Shown here piece after piece: positions 9,601-17,094 of a stretch of DNA of 64,000 nucleotides. The DNA is taken from contig NZ_NGLE02000001.1 of assembly GCF_002140715.2 (NCBI RefSeq), positions 1,647,001 through 1,711,000 on the forward strand, written 5' to 3'. The translations under genes were made by a program, and so were the position numbers. How positions within the stretch are numbered: position 1 is the stretch's first letter; each line of letters begins with the position of its first letter. The DNA is from Enterococcus sp. 4G2_DIV0659 (GTDB taxonomy: Bacteria; Bacillota; Bacilli; Lactobacillales; Enterococcaceae). The notes under the pieces were generated by a model. The model had not been told where the DNA came from, made no database searches, and saw only the letters and a list, made by a program, of their open reading frames with translations.

Positions 9601-11275
9601 GTGTAAAGGTCAATGTGTAAGCCAATGTTTGATCTTTGTTTTTCAAAAGTTTTTCAGGAGCGGTTTTTGTAAAAAATTTGATTCCAGGGTAACCAGATAC
9701 ATTTCCAAGTGCTGGAACCGTCTCAGATAATACCCCATCGTCATTTACAAGTGTTCCATCCAATCGTTCTCCGGTTAAAGTCGCTTTGATTTCATGTGTT
9801 TTGGATGCACCTGTGGAGGAATAAGGATATTCATATGTCAATTCGACGGTTGTTGAGGTATTGGACACCAGAATATCACCGACTAAAATATCGACCGCAT
9901 ACACACCATTCACCGGTCCGCTAACTGGATAATTTACCCCTTGATACACCACACTGTAAAGCTCAATATCTGCTGGAAACTCAATGTGCAGCTTGCCATT
10001 TTTGATGTTTACTCCACCAATTTCGGCTTCTGGAATAATCGTTATTTTGGATGTATGCACTTCAATTGGCTCTGCATCAGGATCTTTTTCAGCAACTAAA
10101 TGATTCGTCGGCACATTGATTCGTGGATGAATACCGTTCAATAGCTTGTCTTTACCATTAGCGTTGCTTGCGGTAACTTTGAGTGAACCATTCAATGTCG
10201 TTGTAGGTAGGCTAATTCCTTGTTTAAAACGTAAACCAAAAGGGAGCGCAAGCATTTTTCCTACGGGTAATTCATTTAAATAATCGATGGTGACTTTTGT
10301 CTCTAAACCAACCTTTTCCGTTTTTACTCGGTAATTATTGCTGGTAGGCAAGGAGATAATATCTATACTATCAGGAAATGTGACTGTGATTTGAGTATTC
10401 TTGATCGATTCTTCAAACTCACCGATACTCCCACTATTGACACGGACAGTCATATCAAAATATTCTCCTGCAAGTGGTGAAGTATTAGAATAAACTTCTG
10501 ATACAGAAAGATTAGCTACTATTTGTTTACTTGTTTTATTCTCTGCTTCTTCATTTATAGTTAGCGGACTTTCTTGAAGAGGACGCTCAGTTTTTGGTGT
10601 TTCTTCTACAATTGGCTCATCTAAGGGAAGCGTTAGTGATAATGTTAATGTTGGTACTTCTGTTTGATTTTTCTCATACACTAACTGGATAGCATCAAGT
10701 GAAAACACATTATTTTGAGTCAACATCTCTTTCAATGCTTGTTTTTCAATAACAACATCAATCTCTTCTTGATAATCCGCTTGTTTATCAACGGAGGGAT
10801 AACCACTTACTTCCCATTGACCTTTTTGCGCTAGATTGCGAATATGAACATCTGGGTTTTGGCTAGACAACGTTCCTTGGAACTTATTGCCCATGTCAAT
10901 AATATAGTTCAATTCAGATTGTTCATTCAATGAGAGGTTGCCTGTTATTTGTAACTGTCCTTTCCAATATTCTTGCGTGATTGCTTCATCAAGATGATTG
11001 GTTTTAGTGCCATCTGCCGATAACCATGAGAGAGTTAAATGATTTTCTTTCACAGGATCGACAACATTAGATATCTTTTCTTCAACAGGATTCATTATGT
11101 CCGTACTTACTAAGGGTTCTTGATCGTTCAATAAAGGTTGACTCTCAATTTCAGAAGTCTGCTCAACGCCTTCTTCCCTTGCATCTGCAGATATTCCGTA
11201 AGCATTAATTGGACCTAAAAAAATAGGTATGACCAAACTCATTAGCATATATAGTGCTATGATCTTTTTTTTCAT
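6647..11275 (-). CDS. Giant LPXTG cell-wall-anchored adhesin with SdrD-type B domains
   Basis: 1542 residues. The signal peptide (about 1-28) is followed by a long region of beta-sandwich, adhesin-like repeats. Two SdrD-type B domains lie at about 1105-1215 and 1220-1335 with Ca-binding-type loops DENANGLRE and DSDRDGVQ. A Cna-B domain follows at about 1345-1430 (VEGKKIWKGDQ), then a Ser/Thr/Glu-rich wall spacer. The sortase signal LPKTGE is at about residue 1506, with a hydrophobic segment and basic tail after it. The ATG has GGAGAG upstream. It lies downstream of the WxL genes on the same strand, but a terminator at 11452-11482 separates them, so it has its own promoter. Large LPXTG proteins with Cna/Sdr domains often accompany WxL loci; adhesion to host or matrix is the usual inference. 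The exact ligand is unknown. Confidence 0.9.
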   Translation of the reverse strand: MKKKIIALYMLMSLVIPIFLGPINAYGISADAREEGVEQTSEIESQPLLNDQEPLVSTDIMNPVEEKISNVVDPVKENHLTLSWLSADGTKTNHLDEAITQEYWKGQLQITGNLSLNEQSELNYIIDMGNKFQGTLSSQNPDVHIRNLAQKGQWEVSGYPSVDKQADYQEEIDVVIEKQALKEMLTQNNVFSLDAIQLVYEKNQTEVPTLTLSLTLPLDEPIVEETPKTERPLQESPLTINEEAENKTSKQIVANLSVSEVYSNTSPLAGEYFDMTVRVNSGSIGEFEESIKNTQITVTFPDSIDIISLPTSNNYRVKTEKVGLETKVTIDYLNELPVGKMLALPFGLRFKQGISLPTTTLNGSLKVTASNANGKDKLLNGIHPRINVPTNHLVAEKDPDAEPIEVHTSKITIIPEAEIGGVNIKNGKLHIEFPADIELYSVVYQGVNYPVSGPVNGVYAVDILVGDILVSNTSTTVELTYEYPYSSTGASKTHEIKATLTGERLDGTLVNDDGVLSETVPALGNVSGYPGIKFFTKTAPEKLLKNKDQTLAYTLTFTPRLDMRDVYLVDDPIRQTNEPDFFEGFRYQSFSWSAQKSKNPAIKGLVSTEIVYQTKKNRNWQSMGVTRVANTISVASLGLANDDYITTVKYIFTYQGSTKLPKDAGKVSISAIGKTADGVKNSTLSLADGLTNTLHIYGDRKHANAPDSSYEAFVEGGYEANQDDANNTQTATTIFTGEGAYAGYSNWEQPFSPRINDIDSTFIYQINVNNVSGSGPLKDAILYITVPTSINIEKVELVNPQHDPNAQIEIRRVNDNLQLVVIRYNNDWRNNEGHNDNHAIKITANGSEKVKKVEEFNNYLVSGDKKQNYDGGAAWVPNVPGVGGVVATMSKERKVEFNRSVGLDSQKEISKDGVNFSRVINLSNQQQGTDVTYRLTVPNNGSIKINELHIIDSLPSTNDTMTISNSDRHSTIGGQLKAIALADGTALGSNYELYYSMDASAENNLIELTNLTNGQSTWHIWDGQTPLDKTTTAIKIIKKDGLDKQQAVSFHLSYHIPKIEGELETVWNSFAVGGSYIDGATNATLEVGEPIKSGAYVGQEEPTKKIAGIIWSDENANGLREQSEARIPDTEVNLYDWNNDLVSTTKTAADGSYAFNHLYNKKYRVTIKRVRSTFSLTTYQTGSDKKVDNDFLELDEDNQYGQAVVDLQTENEPLNIDGGYTEPTTIDGYIWYDSDRDGVQTAGERPASNISVSLYRLDNTRQETFVQTVQTGANGKYYFTGAQIKPGNYLIHAKIPENHAATIKGSNTETQNSKFNSNGKTDEITVKKGTNSDWDLGLVIDLPTYTQVEGKKIWKGDQNKKKQRPESILVQVLQDGIEYGDPILVKSNQTDEWHFSLDGLPEYQPQSDQKYVYTVKEVNVPKNYTSEVDNATFTITNTYLDNDVPTEESTSSEPEESTSETQGSTASSDKKGQSSNTTESYASTKGSDTIDPSKRSNNNNRTNQTTLPKTGEKVERYILMGIMMMTGTIGFSLLKRNQYRKL

Positions 11276-11451
11276 TGTTTCTCTCCTTTTTATAAAAAAT
11301 ATTCATTGATCAAAACATCACAATGTTTTAAAAATTAAAAAAAGATATTTTTTTATATCTTTTTGTCTTTTTTTACATATTTCAACTTATCATTTTTAAC
11401 ATATAAAAACAAATGTTTTTTTATATGTATTAAAAATATTCTAATAAAAAA
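11276..11451. promoter_or_regulatory. Upstream region of the adhesin gene with AT-rich inverted repeats
   Basis: Very AT-rich. It holds two small inverted repeats, AAAAAGATAT/ATATCTTTTT at about 11341-11366 and ACATATAAAAACA/TTTTTTTATATGT at about 11399-11428, which lie in the likely promoter/leader of the adhesin. I cannot place a convincing promoter. Confidence 0.3.
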
Positions 11452-11482
11452 CTGAGAGATGACTTTGTAAGTCATTTCTCAG
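11452..11482 (-). terminator. Terminator at the end of the WxL operon
   Basis: A 14-bp near-perfect stem (CTGAGAGATGACTT with AAGTCATTTCTCAG) and 3-base loop, followed on the minus strand by a T run (11451-11446). Confidence 0.8.
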
Positions 11483-11545
11483 TCGTTTATATCTTCGATA
11501 AACAGGGAAGTCAGAAGCTTTACTTTTTATCCCTTCATCTACTAT

Positions 11546-12172
11546 CTATTTTTTAATCAAACGTAATCCGTTCGCCGCAAATGTATCATTTTGAAAATGG
11601 ATTTCTTTTGGAATTACACCATACTGCCATTTCTTTATATTGAAACGAAAAGAAGCGTCCAGGCTTTCAACGTTAAACGCTGCAATTGTTGCTTCTGGTG
11701 TATATGCTACGATTAATTTTTTAGCTGTTTCACTAATAACTTTATAGTAGTTATTTTGTTGTTTTATGGCTTCTAATGTTTGTTGATCTTGCTTGTCTTT
11801 AGTAATCATTAAAGATACCGAAGTCCCTTTACCTTGATAGTACGTTGAATCTGTTGGATGAACCGTAGTTTTTATCTCCATTTGGACTCCAGTCATTCCA
11901 TTAAGTTCTTCTACGAGCAACGTTGCCTCATCACCTGTTATTTTTAGTTGGTACACTTGATCCACGGTTTGCCAATCCCCTGACAGCTTGTGATTGTTTG
12001 GCACTAAACGGTAGCTTAAAAGTGCTAACGAAAGGAGCAATGATAAAATAATTACACCTAAACATAGTTGAAATACTAACACTTTTTTCGAATTAGAATA
12101 ATCAGTACCTCGCTCAGCAGCTGTTGCGTTTGTTTGTTCCTCTGTGGCTATAGCTTCTTTTTCTTCATTCAT
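11546..12172 (-). CDS. WxL-operon membrane protein of unknown function
   Basis: 208 residues. An acidic N-terminal cytoplasmic tail is followed by one membrane segment (about residues 31-53) and an outside domain with strands such as SGDWQTVDQVYQLKITGDEATLLVEEL, resembling small beta-barrel or lipocalin-like secreted domains. I do not recognise the family. It starts two bases after the stop of the WxL-interacting protein, so the two are translationally close and probably co-expressed. It is the last gene of the operon before the terminator. Confidence 0.75.
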   Translation of the reverse strand: MNEEKEAIATEEQTNATAAERGTDYSNSKKVLVFQLCLGVIILSLLLSLALLSYRLVPNNHKLSGDWQTVDQVYQLKITGDEATLLVEELNGMTGVQMEIKTTVHPTDSTYYQGKGTSVSLMITKDKQDQQTLEAIKQQNNYYKVISETAKKLIVAYTPEATIAAFNVESLDASFRFNIKKWQYGVIPKEIHFQNDTFAANGLRLIKK

Positions 12173-12174
12173 TC

Positions 12175-13365
12175 TTAGCGCCTAACTTTCTTAGATGAAG
12201 ATTCTACACGTTTTCTTTCAGTAGATCGTTGATTTTGTTTCTTTTTACGTTTTTTTCGATTTCTTTGAGCTTTAAGTTTTCTTTGTTTTTCTTTTTTCCT
12301 CTTGTGTAACCAGATAAACACAATAACTAAACCAATCAACAGAATTAATCCGATTCCTAACGCCACATACAATAGCCAATTTGTGGTTTCTTCTAGATCG
12401 ATTGCTGATTCATTTAATGTTTTCGCTTCTTCTTGTGTAATTTCAAAATTATCTTTCCATTGCCATTTTTGTCCAGTTACTTTTGATTCTGCTGACAATT
12501 CCATTCGGTATTTTCCCGCTTTAAAGGGTTGACTTCCCCAAGGAACTTGATAATGAAAATAAGAATTTGGTGCCATTCGGTAGCCTGATACAGCACGTTC
12601 GGCTACTATCTCTTGAGCATTTTCAGCATAAATTTTAGCGTGATAAGATAACTCGTCTACATTAATCGGAGCAAGATTTCGAATTTTTGATTTAATAATA
12701 TTGCGCCCAGCTTCTTGTCCAGCTTTTGTTTGCCCTTTTTCGTATAACAAATCACCTTCCACAGGTTCATCACTTTCGGTTAACTTGATTCCTACAGAAT
12801 ACACAACTTTATTTTTGATTTGCATCCCGCCTTCTGAACTCTCTTGCTTCTCTTTATCTTTCGAAAGTGATGTGACATAAATTCCACCCAAAACCATTCC
12901 TTTAAAAGGTTGACTTGGCGTTTTTAGATGGATTTTAGTTGTCACTTTGCTTAATGCTGGAATGCTGACTTCTTTATCTGTTGATGCTATATCCGTAATT
13001 GAAAGGGTTAAAGAGTCGTCATATTGATACTCTTTTTCTCTTTCTGAATAGTCAATCAAGCCGTTATCATTGGTTATCCCTGGATTAATCGTAACCGAAA
13101 CATTTTGGACTTCTTTGGTTGAATTATATAATTCTAAATCCAGTGTTTGTTCTAAGTTAGGTTTCACACGTAAATCATAATATGTAACATCTTTATTTAA
13201 TTGATTTTCTGGTAAGATTGCCTTCACGGAAAAACCACCAGTATCATCTTCTGTTGCCTGACTTTGAGTAGCTAACATGCATAAAGCACTGATTATACAA
13301 CTCACTAAAATGGCGATTTTTAAAATCAACTGCTTTGAGCTATGTGTCATTTTTAATATGTACAA
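12175..13365 (-). CDS. WxL-interacting protein (DUF916/DUF3324), membrane anchored
   Basis: About 396 residues. A signal peptide ending near SQATEDD is followed by the DUF916 start FSVKAILPENQLNKDVTYYDLRVKPNLEQ, then a DUF3324-like domain with the GGIYV strand. After it come a membrane helix (about residues 330-352) and a very basic cytoplasmic tail (KKRKKEKQRK). Proteins of this family (WxLIP) bind WxL proteins and peptidoglycan and are a fixed partner in WxL loci. TTG at 13365 is the likely start: GGTGGAG lies six bases upstream. GTG at 13377 would sit inside the ribosome site, and ATG at 13350 is too far away. Confidence 0.9.
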   Translation of the reverse strand: MYILKMTHSSKQLILKIAILVSCIISALCMLATQSQATEDDTGGFSVKAILPENQLNKDVTYYDLRVKPNLEQTLDLELYNSTKEVQNVSVTINPGITNDNGLIDYSEREKEYQYDDSLTLSITDIASTDKEVSIPALSKVTTKIHLKTPSQPFKGMVLGGIYVTSLSKDKEKQESSEGGMQIKNKVVYSVGIKLTESDEPVEGDLLYEKGQTKAGQEAGRNIIKSKIRNLAPINVDELSYHAKIYAENAQEIVAERAVSGYRMAPNSYFHYQVPWGSQPFKAGKYRMELSAESKVTGQKWQWKDNFEITQEEAKTLNESAIDLEETTNWLLYVALGIGLILLIGLVIVFIWLHKRKKEKQRKLKAQRNRKKRKKKQNQRSTERKRVESSSKKVRR

Positions 13366-13416
13366 AATAATCTCCACCTCTATTTATTTACTAAGTTATT
13401 GAACTGAATAAATGTT

Positions 13417-13456
13417 GGGAGCAGAAGCTTTTCCTTCAAAAATAAGCTTCTGTCCC
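13417..13456 (-). terminator. Intercistronic hairpin splitting the WxL operon
   Basis: GGGAGCAGAAGCTT (13417-13430) pairs with AAGCTTCTGTCCC (13444-13456) apart from one mismatch. It lies between the last WxL gene and the WxL-interacting protein. No strong T run follows, so partial termination or RNA processing is as likely as full termination. Confidence 0.45.
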
Positions 13457-13475
13457 ACTCTCAATCCTTTATATT

Positions 13476-14327
13476 TTAAATTGAATCAATTAATTCCCAT
13501 GTTAATGTTGCTTTGTAATTTTTACCTTTTTCAGCTTGTTCTCCTTGAGGGACAAACAGCTTCAAGCTAGTGTTATTCGTTATCGCTTTATAATCTGTTG
13601 TAGATGTATAGCCTTTATCAAATACAACAGAAGAAATTGTTGCATTGGCATTTTTTCCAGTTTTTACTTTCAATAAAGAAATACTACTTTGTTTACTAAT
13701 TGGAATAGCTGTAGCCTCGTCATTTTTAACCCCTGGAGCATCTAAAAGCGTAGACGCATCTCCATCGTGGCTAGATGCATTATCTTTATCTACTTTGTTA
13801 TTTCTAAGGGTTGTATTGTACAATTCGATTCGCGTATTTTTTAATTTTTTAGTTGCATCATTAACTTGAGCAAATTCTGTTGCTGAAACTTTCACTTCAA
13901 ATTGTCCTGTCGTTCCACGTTCGTCAACGACTTGAGCAAAGTGAGGAATATTGATTTTTGGATCGGTTTCTTTGGGCTTTTCGCCATTTGGAGCAACTTG
14001 ATAAGTCGTCATTAATGCATCATAACGCATAGATTGTGCTTTGATGTTCACTTCACCAAATCGAATATGAGGGATATTTGAAAAACGTAAACTGCCTGTA
14101 GTAAAAGAACCATCATTTCCTACCCAAATATTATCTTCTACCGTACCTGGTTTCACTAACCCTAATGATTCTGGCGCTGGATTTTCTGGATCAATTGGAT
14201 TTTCTTTAAACGTCACTGTTGATTCTGTATTTTTTTCTTCTGTTGCTGCCAAGCTAGTTATAGGTAGAAGTACTATACTACTTAAAATCATACTTGAAAT
14301 AATTTTTGATATATTTTTCTTTTTCAT
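13476..14327 (-). CDS. WxL domain surface protein
   Basis: 283 residues with a signal peptide (cleavage near SLAATEE) and the Pro/Asn-rich linker usual for the family. The distal WxL motif YKATLTWELIDSI is at the very C-terminus. The proximal motif is degenerate: GQFEVKVSA has F where W is expected. WxL proteins attach non-covalently to peptidoglycan through this C-terminal domain. It is the fourth and last of the short WxL genes in this operon, 24 bases after the preceding gene. Confidence 0.9.
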   Translation of the reverse strand: MKKKNISKIISSMILSSIVLLPITSLAATEEKNTESTVTFKENPIDPENPAPESLGLVKPGTVEDNIWVGNDGSFTTGSLRFSNIPHIRFGEVNIKAQSMRYDALMTTYQVAPNGEKPKETDPKINIPHFAQVVDERGTTGQFEVKVSATEFAQVNDATKKLKNTRIELYNTTLRNNKVDKDNASSHDGDASTLLDAPGVKNDEATAIPISKQSSISLLKVKTGKNANATISSVVFDKGYTSTTDYKAITNNTSLKLFVPQGEQAEKGKNYKATLTWELIDSI

Positions 14328-14351
14328 TCTTTTTTCCCCATCTCTCTTTTA

Positions 14352-15173
14352 TTAAATACTATCTGTTAATGTCCAAACTAAATTCGCAGAGTAAGTCGCT
14401 TTTTCTTTTTTGTCTTTCCCTGGTGTGCGAAGTTTCAATCCCCCGTGATCGTTTAACAGTGTTTCCTGTTTTTCTTTTGCGTAAAATGTAGCTTCGTTGT
14501 CATAATCTGTTGGTGAAGCAAAAACAACGGATGTTTTAGAGCCATCGGTATCTTTACCTTCTTTGGTTGCCATTACTTGTAGAGCATTTCCTTTGGCTCC
14601 TACTGGAATGTCTACTGGTTTTGCTGGACTTAAACCTAAAACACCGCTAACTAAAACACTAGCATCAGGTTCTACTGTATTAAACAATTGCCCTTCATGA
14701 ATTTCAATTCGTGTATTTTCTAATACATTTTTTTCATTCTTCGTATTTTGAAATGCTTTTTCTTGATAGACTGTTAACTTCCACGAACTTTGAATCCCTC
14801 GTTCATCGGTAACTTGTGCAAACGTTGGAATTTTTACTTTTGTTTCCTCTTCGCCTACAGTTCCCATTGTCCATAATGCTTGATAATATTCTATTTTCGA
14901 ACTAATTTTCTGTTGTCCAAAACGGATAGAAGGAATGTGTTCAATACGTAATGCGCCATTCGTATAGCTTCCATCTGTTGTTTCTGGATAGATTCGCGCT
15001 TTTTCATCTGGTCCTTTCCCTGGAATAACAGGATTTCCTCCATTTGCATCGTTTGGTATAAATTCTAAAGTGGTTTCTGTTGATGTTTCTGCTGCTGCAG
15101 GAACAAATGACTGGTGAATTCCTCCAATCATAAACATTGTTGCCGCACTAAATAAACATACACGAACTGTCAT
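14352..15173 (-). CDS. WxL domain surface protein
   Basis: 273 residues from ATG at 15173, which has AAGGAG seven bases upstream; the frame extends to 15236 but that part overlaps the neighbouring gene. It has a signal peptide ending near AAAETSTE. Both WxL motifs are intact: SSWKLTVYQ in the middle and YSANLVWTLTDSI at the end, along with the family string SIRFGQQ. It is a non-covalently wall-bound protein in a tandem paralogue array. Confidence 0.9.
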   Translation of the reverse strand: MTVRVCLFSAATMFMIGGIHQSFVPAAAETSTETTLEFIPNDANGGNPVIPGKGPDEKARIYPETTDGSYTNGALRIEHIPSIRFGQQKISSKIEYYQALWTMGTVGEEETKVKIPTFAQVTDERGIQSSWKLTVYQEKAFQNTKNEKNVLENTRIEIHEGQLFNTVEPDASVLVSGVLGLSPAKPVDIPVGAKGNALQVMATKEGKDTDGSKTSVVFASPTDYDNEATFYAKEKQETLLNDHGGLKLRTPGKDKKEKATYSANLVWTLTDSI

Positions 15174-15211
15174 TTTATTCTCCTTATATTCTTTATTTTG
15201 CTTCCTTGGAA

Positions 15212-16033
15212 TTACGGTGCTGAAACCAATTCCCACACTAAATCTGTGCTGTAATCTTTAGAGGTATCAATAATTTGTCCACCTGGAATAATCAGCTTTA
15301 TTGACGTATTTCTAGCTTCTTTTGTCTCATCAACTTCCGTCGTTTTTTGAAAACCTGATTTGCCTTGGTTCGTCATTTTCTTAGTAACATCCCCTACACG
15401 AACAGACCAACTACCATACCCTTGACTTTCTGTATTTTTAGCTTCGGTAATTTTTACTGAGCTTCCTGCATCTGTTCCAATTGCTGTTTCTTCTGTACTT
15501 TTTGGAACTATTGGATATTGTTGTTTGTTACTAATTGAGCTATTACTTTGAATCGTCATGTCTTTAAATGCTAGGGTTGCCTTAAATTGCTTACCATCGG
15601 CTGAACGGAAAATACGGTCATTTTTCAAATTCACTGTCCATCCCTTAGTCCCCCCTCTTAAGTCAACAATTTCATAAAAAGTGGGACGTTCTTCTTTTTT
15701 ACCATCTCTTTCAATCTCATCAAATAAGGCAAAAAACTCTTGTGTCTTAGTGGATAAGCGATTTTGACCAAATCTAATTGAAGGAATATAGTTAAAACGT
15801 AAAGCTCCAGTAGTAAAGCTTCCTCCAGCAGGTGGAATAATGATGCTGCCATCCCCTTCATGCTGTCCCCCTTTTCCTGGATCATTAACTTCTATCTCTG
15901 ATGCATCAAAACCATCTCCTTCTAAGAAATGGATATCCCCTTTAGTTGTTGCTGCCTCGGCTACATTTGCTTTTGGAATAATCACTAATAGTGCGATACC
16001 TAGTGCAAAAACTGTTACTATCCTTTTTTTCAT
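15212..16033 (-). CDS. WxL domain surface protein
   Basis: 273 residues with a signal peptide (cleavage near AEAATTKG), the SIRFGQN string, the proximal motif KGWTVNLKN and the distal motif YSTDLVWELVSAP. The proximal motif has V in place of L. A GGAGAG site precedes the ATG. It is a paralogue of its two downstream neighbours, so the array probably grew by tandem duplication. Confidence 0.9.
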   Translation of the reverse strand: MKKRIVTVFALGIALLVIIPKANVAEAATTKGDIHFLEGDGFDASEIEVNDPGKGGQHEGDGSIIIPPAGGSFTTGALRFNYIPSIRFGQNRLSTKTQEFFALFDEIERDGKKEERPTFYEIVDLRGGTKGWTVNLKNDRIFRSADGKQFKATLAFKDMTIQSNSSISNKQQYPIVPKSTEETAIGTDAGSSVKITEAKNTESQGYGSWSVRVGDVTKKMTNQGKSGFQKTTEVDETKEARNTSIKLIIPGGQIIDTSKDYSTDLVWELVSAP

Positions 16034-16048
16034 GAACTCTCTCCTTCT

Positions 16049-16759
16049 TTATAAACTATTTGTTAATGTCCAAGTCAATGTTGTGTTATACGACCCAGGC
16101 TCTTTTTTGACTTTCCCAGGAATATATAGTGAGATACTTTTAGCTGCTTCATTCCCCTCCTTTCCAAATTGCACAAACCATGTTCCTTGACCGGTTTCTT
16201 TTGCTGCCCGAGCAATCAATACAGGCTGATTTACTTTAGTTAACGTGATTTCTTGCTCCGGTATAATAGGTGAGTTCGCTTCAGGTAATAAACCTTTAAG
16301 GACTATATTTCTAAAAATAAATCGTGTATTTTCTAAAGCAAAGCCTCGCTCATTTGTTAATGGTTTACTTTGTGCCACAGTTAATTCCCACCCTAAATTT
16401 TTCCCTGTTTTGTCTGTTAACTGTACAAAATTAGGCACTTGCTTCGTGTGATTTGTGTTTTTATCGGTAATTTTATCTGGTGTGGCAAAGAACTCTTGAG
16501 AATGATTCGCCGTTGCATGCGTCCCAAATGAAAGATCACTAACATAACTTAAGCTCAACGCCGAAGCTATCGGCAATTGATTAGGGTAAATGTCATTTTT
16601 TGTATCTGTTGGATCAATGGGATCTACTTTGGATTCATCAGGATAAAAGTTAATCGTCCCGTTTGTGACCGTCTCACGAGCAAACACCTTTGTTTCAATA
16701 CCAAAGAACAACAACAGTAACAGCAACAACGTTATAACAATGCGGCTACCCCTTACCAT
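16049..16759 (-). CDS. WxL domain surface protein
   Basis: 236 residues, the shortest WxL protein here. The signal peptide is a run of leucines (VITLLLLLLLFFG). The proximal motif is GWELTVAQS and the distal motif YNTTLTWTLTNSL. Its start overlaps the end of the small LPXTG gene by 7 bases, which implies translational coupling. Confidence 0.9.
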   Translation of the reverse strand: MVRGSRIVITLLLLLLLFFGIETKVFARETVTNGTINFYPDESKVDPIDPTDTKNDIYPNQLPIASALSLSYVSDLSFGTHATANHSQEFFATPDKITDKNTNHTKQVPNFVQLTDKTGKNLGWELTVAQSKPLTNERGFALENTRFIFRNIVLKGLLPEANSPIIPEQEITLTKVNQPVLIARAAKETGQGTWFVQFGKEGNEAAKSISLYIPGKVKKEPGSYNTTLTWTLTNSL

Positions 16760-17076
16760 TTATGCTTCGCCCCTTTATATTTCTTGCTAATGATCGTTGC
16801 CCAAATCAAAAGAACAAGAAGCCCTAAACATAGAAAAAAGAAAACAATTGTTTCTCCTGTTGCAGGTAATTTCCTATTTGCACTCTTACTCGTTTGTTTT
16901 TTTATCGAAACATCACCATTTCCAGTAAACTTGGTATCCTCTTTTATAGAAACGTCATCCGTAAAGGTCAAACCAACATTGGACGCCATTTCAGCCCCAT
17001 AGCTAATCATCGACTTGTTAAATAATAGCCCTACCAACAACAGTAAAAACAGAAAGATAGATAGTTTTTGTTTCAT
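16753..17076 (-). CDS. Small LPXTG-anchored protein of the WxL locus
   Basis: 107 residues: signal peptide, a short exposed region of about 50 residues containing two copies of the string DVSIK, then LPATGE at about residue 74, a membrane helix and a basic tail (KKYKGAKHKW). Short LPXTG proteins are a regular member of WxL and csc clusters. It may tether WxL complexes covalently through sortase, which is an inference from context. Confidence 0.85.
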   Translation of the reverse strand: MKQKLSIFLFLLLLVGLLFNKSMISYGAEMASNVGLTFTDDVSIKEDTKFTGNGDVSIKKQTSKSANRKLPATGETIVFFFLCLGLLVLLIWATIISKKYKGAKHKW

Positions 17077-17094
17077 TTCTACTGCTACTCCTTT

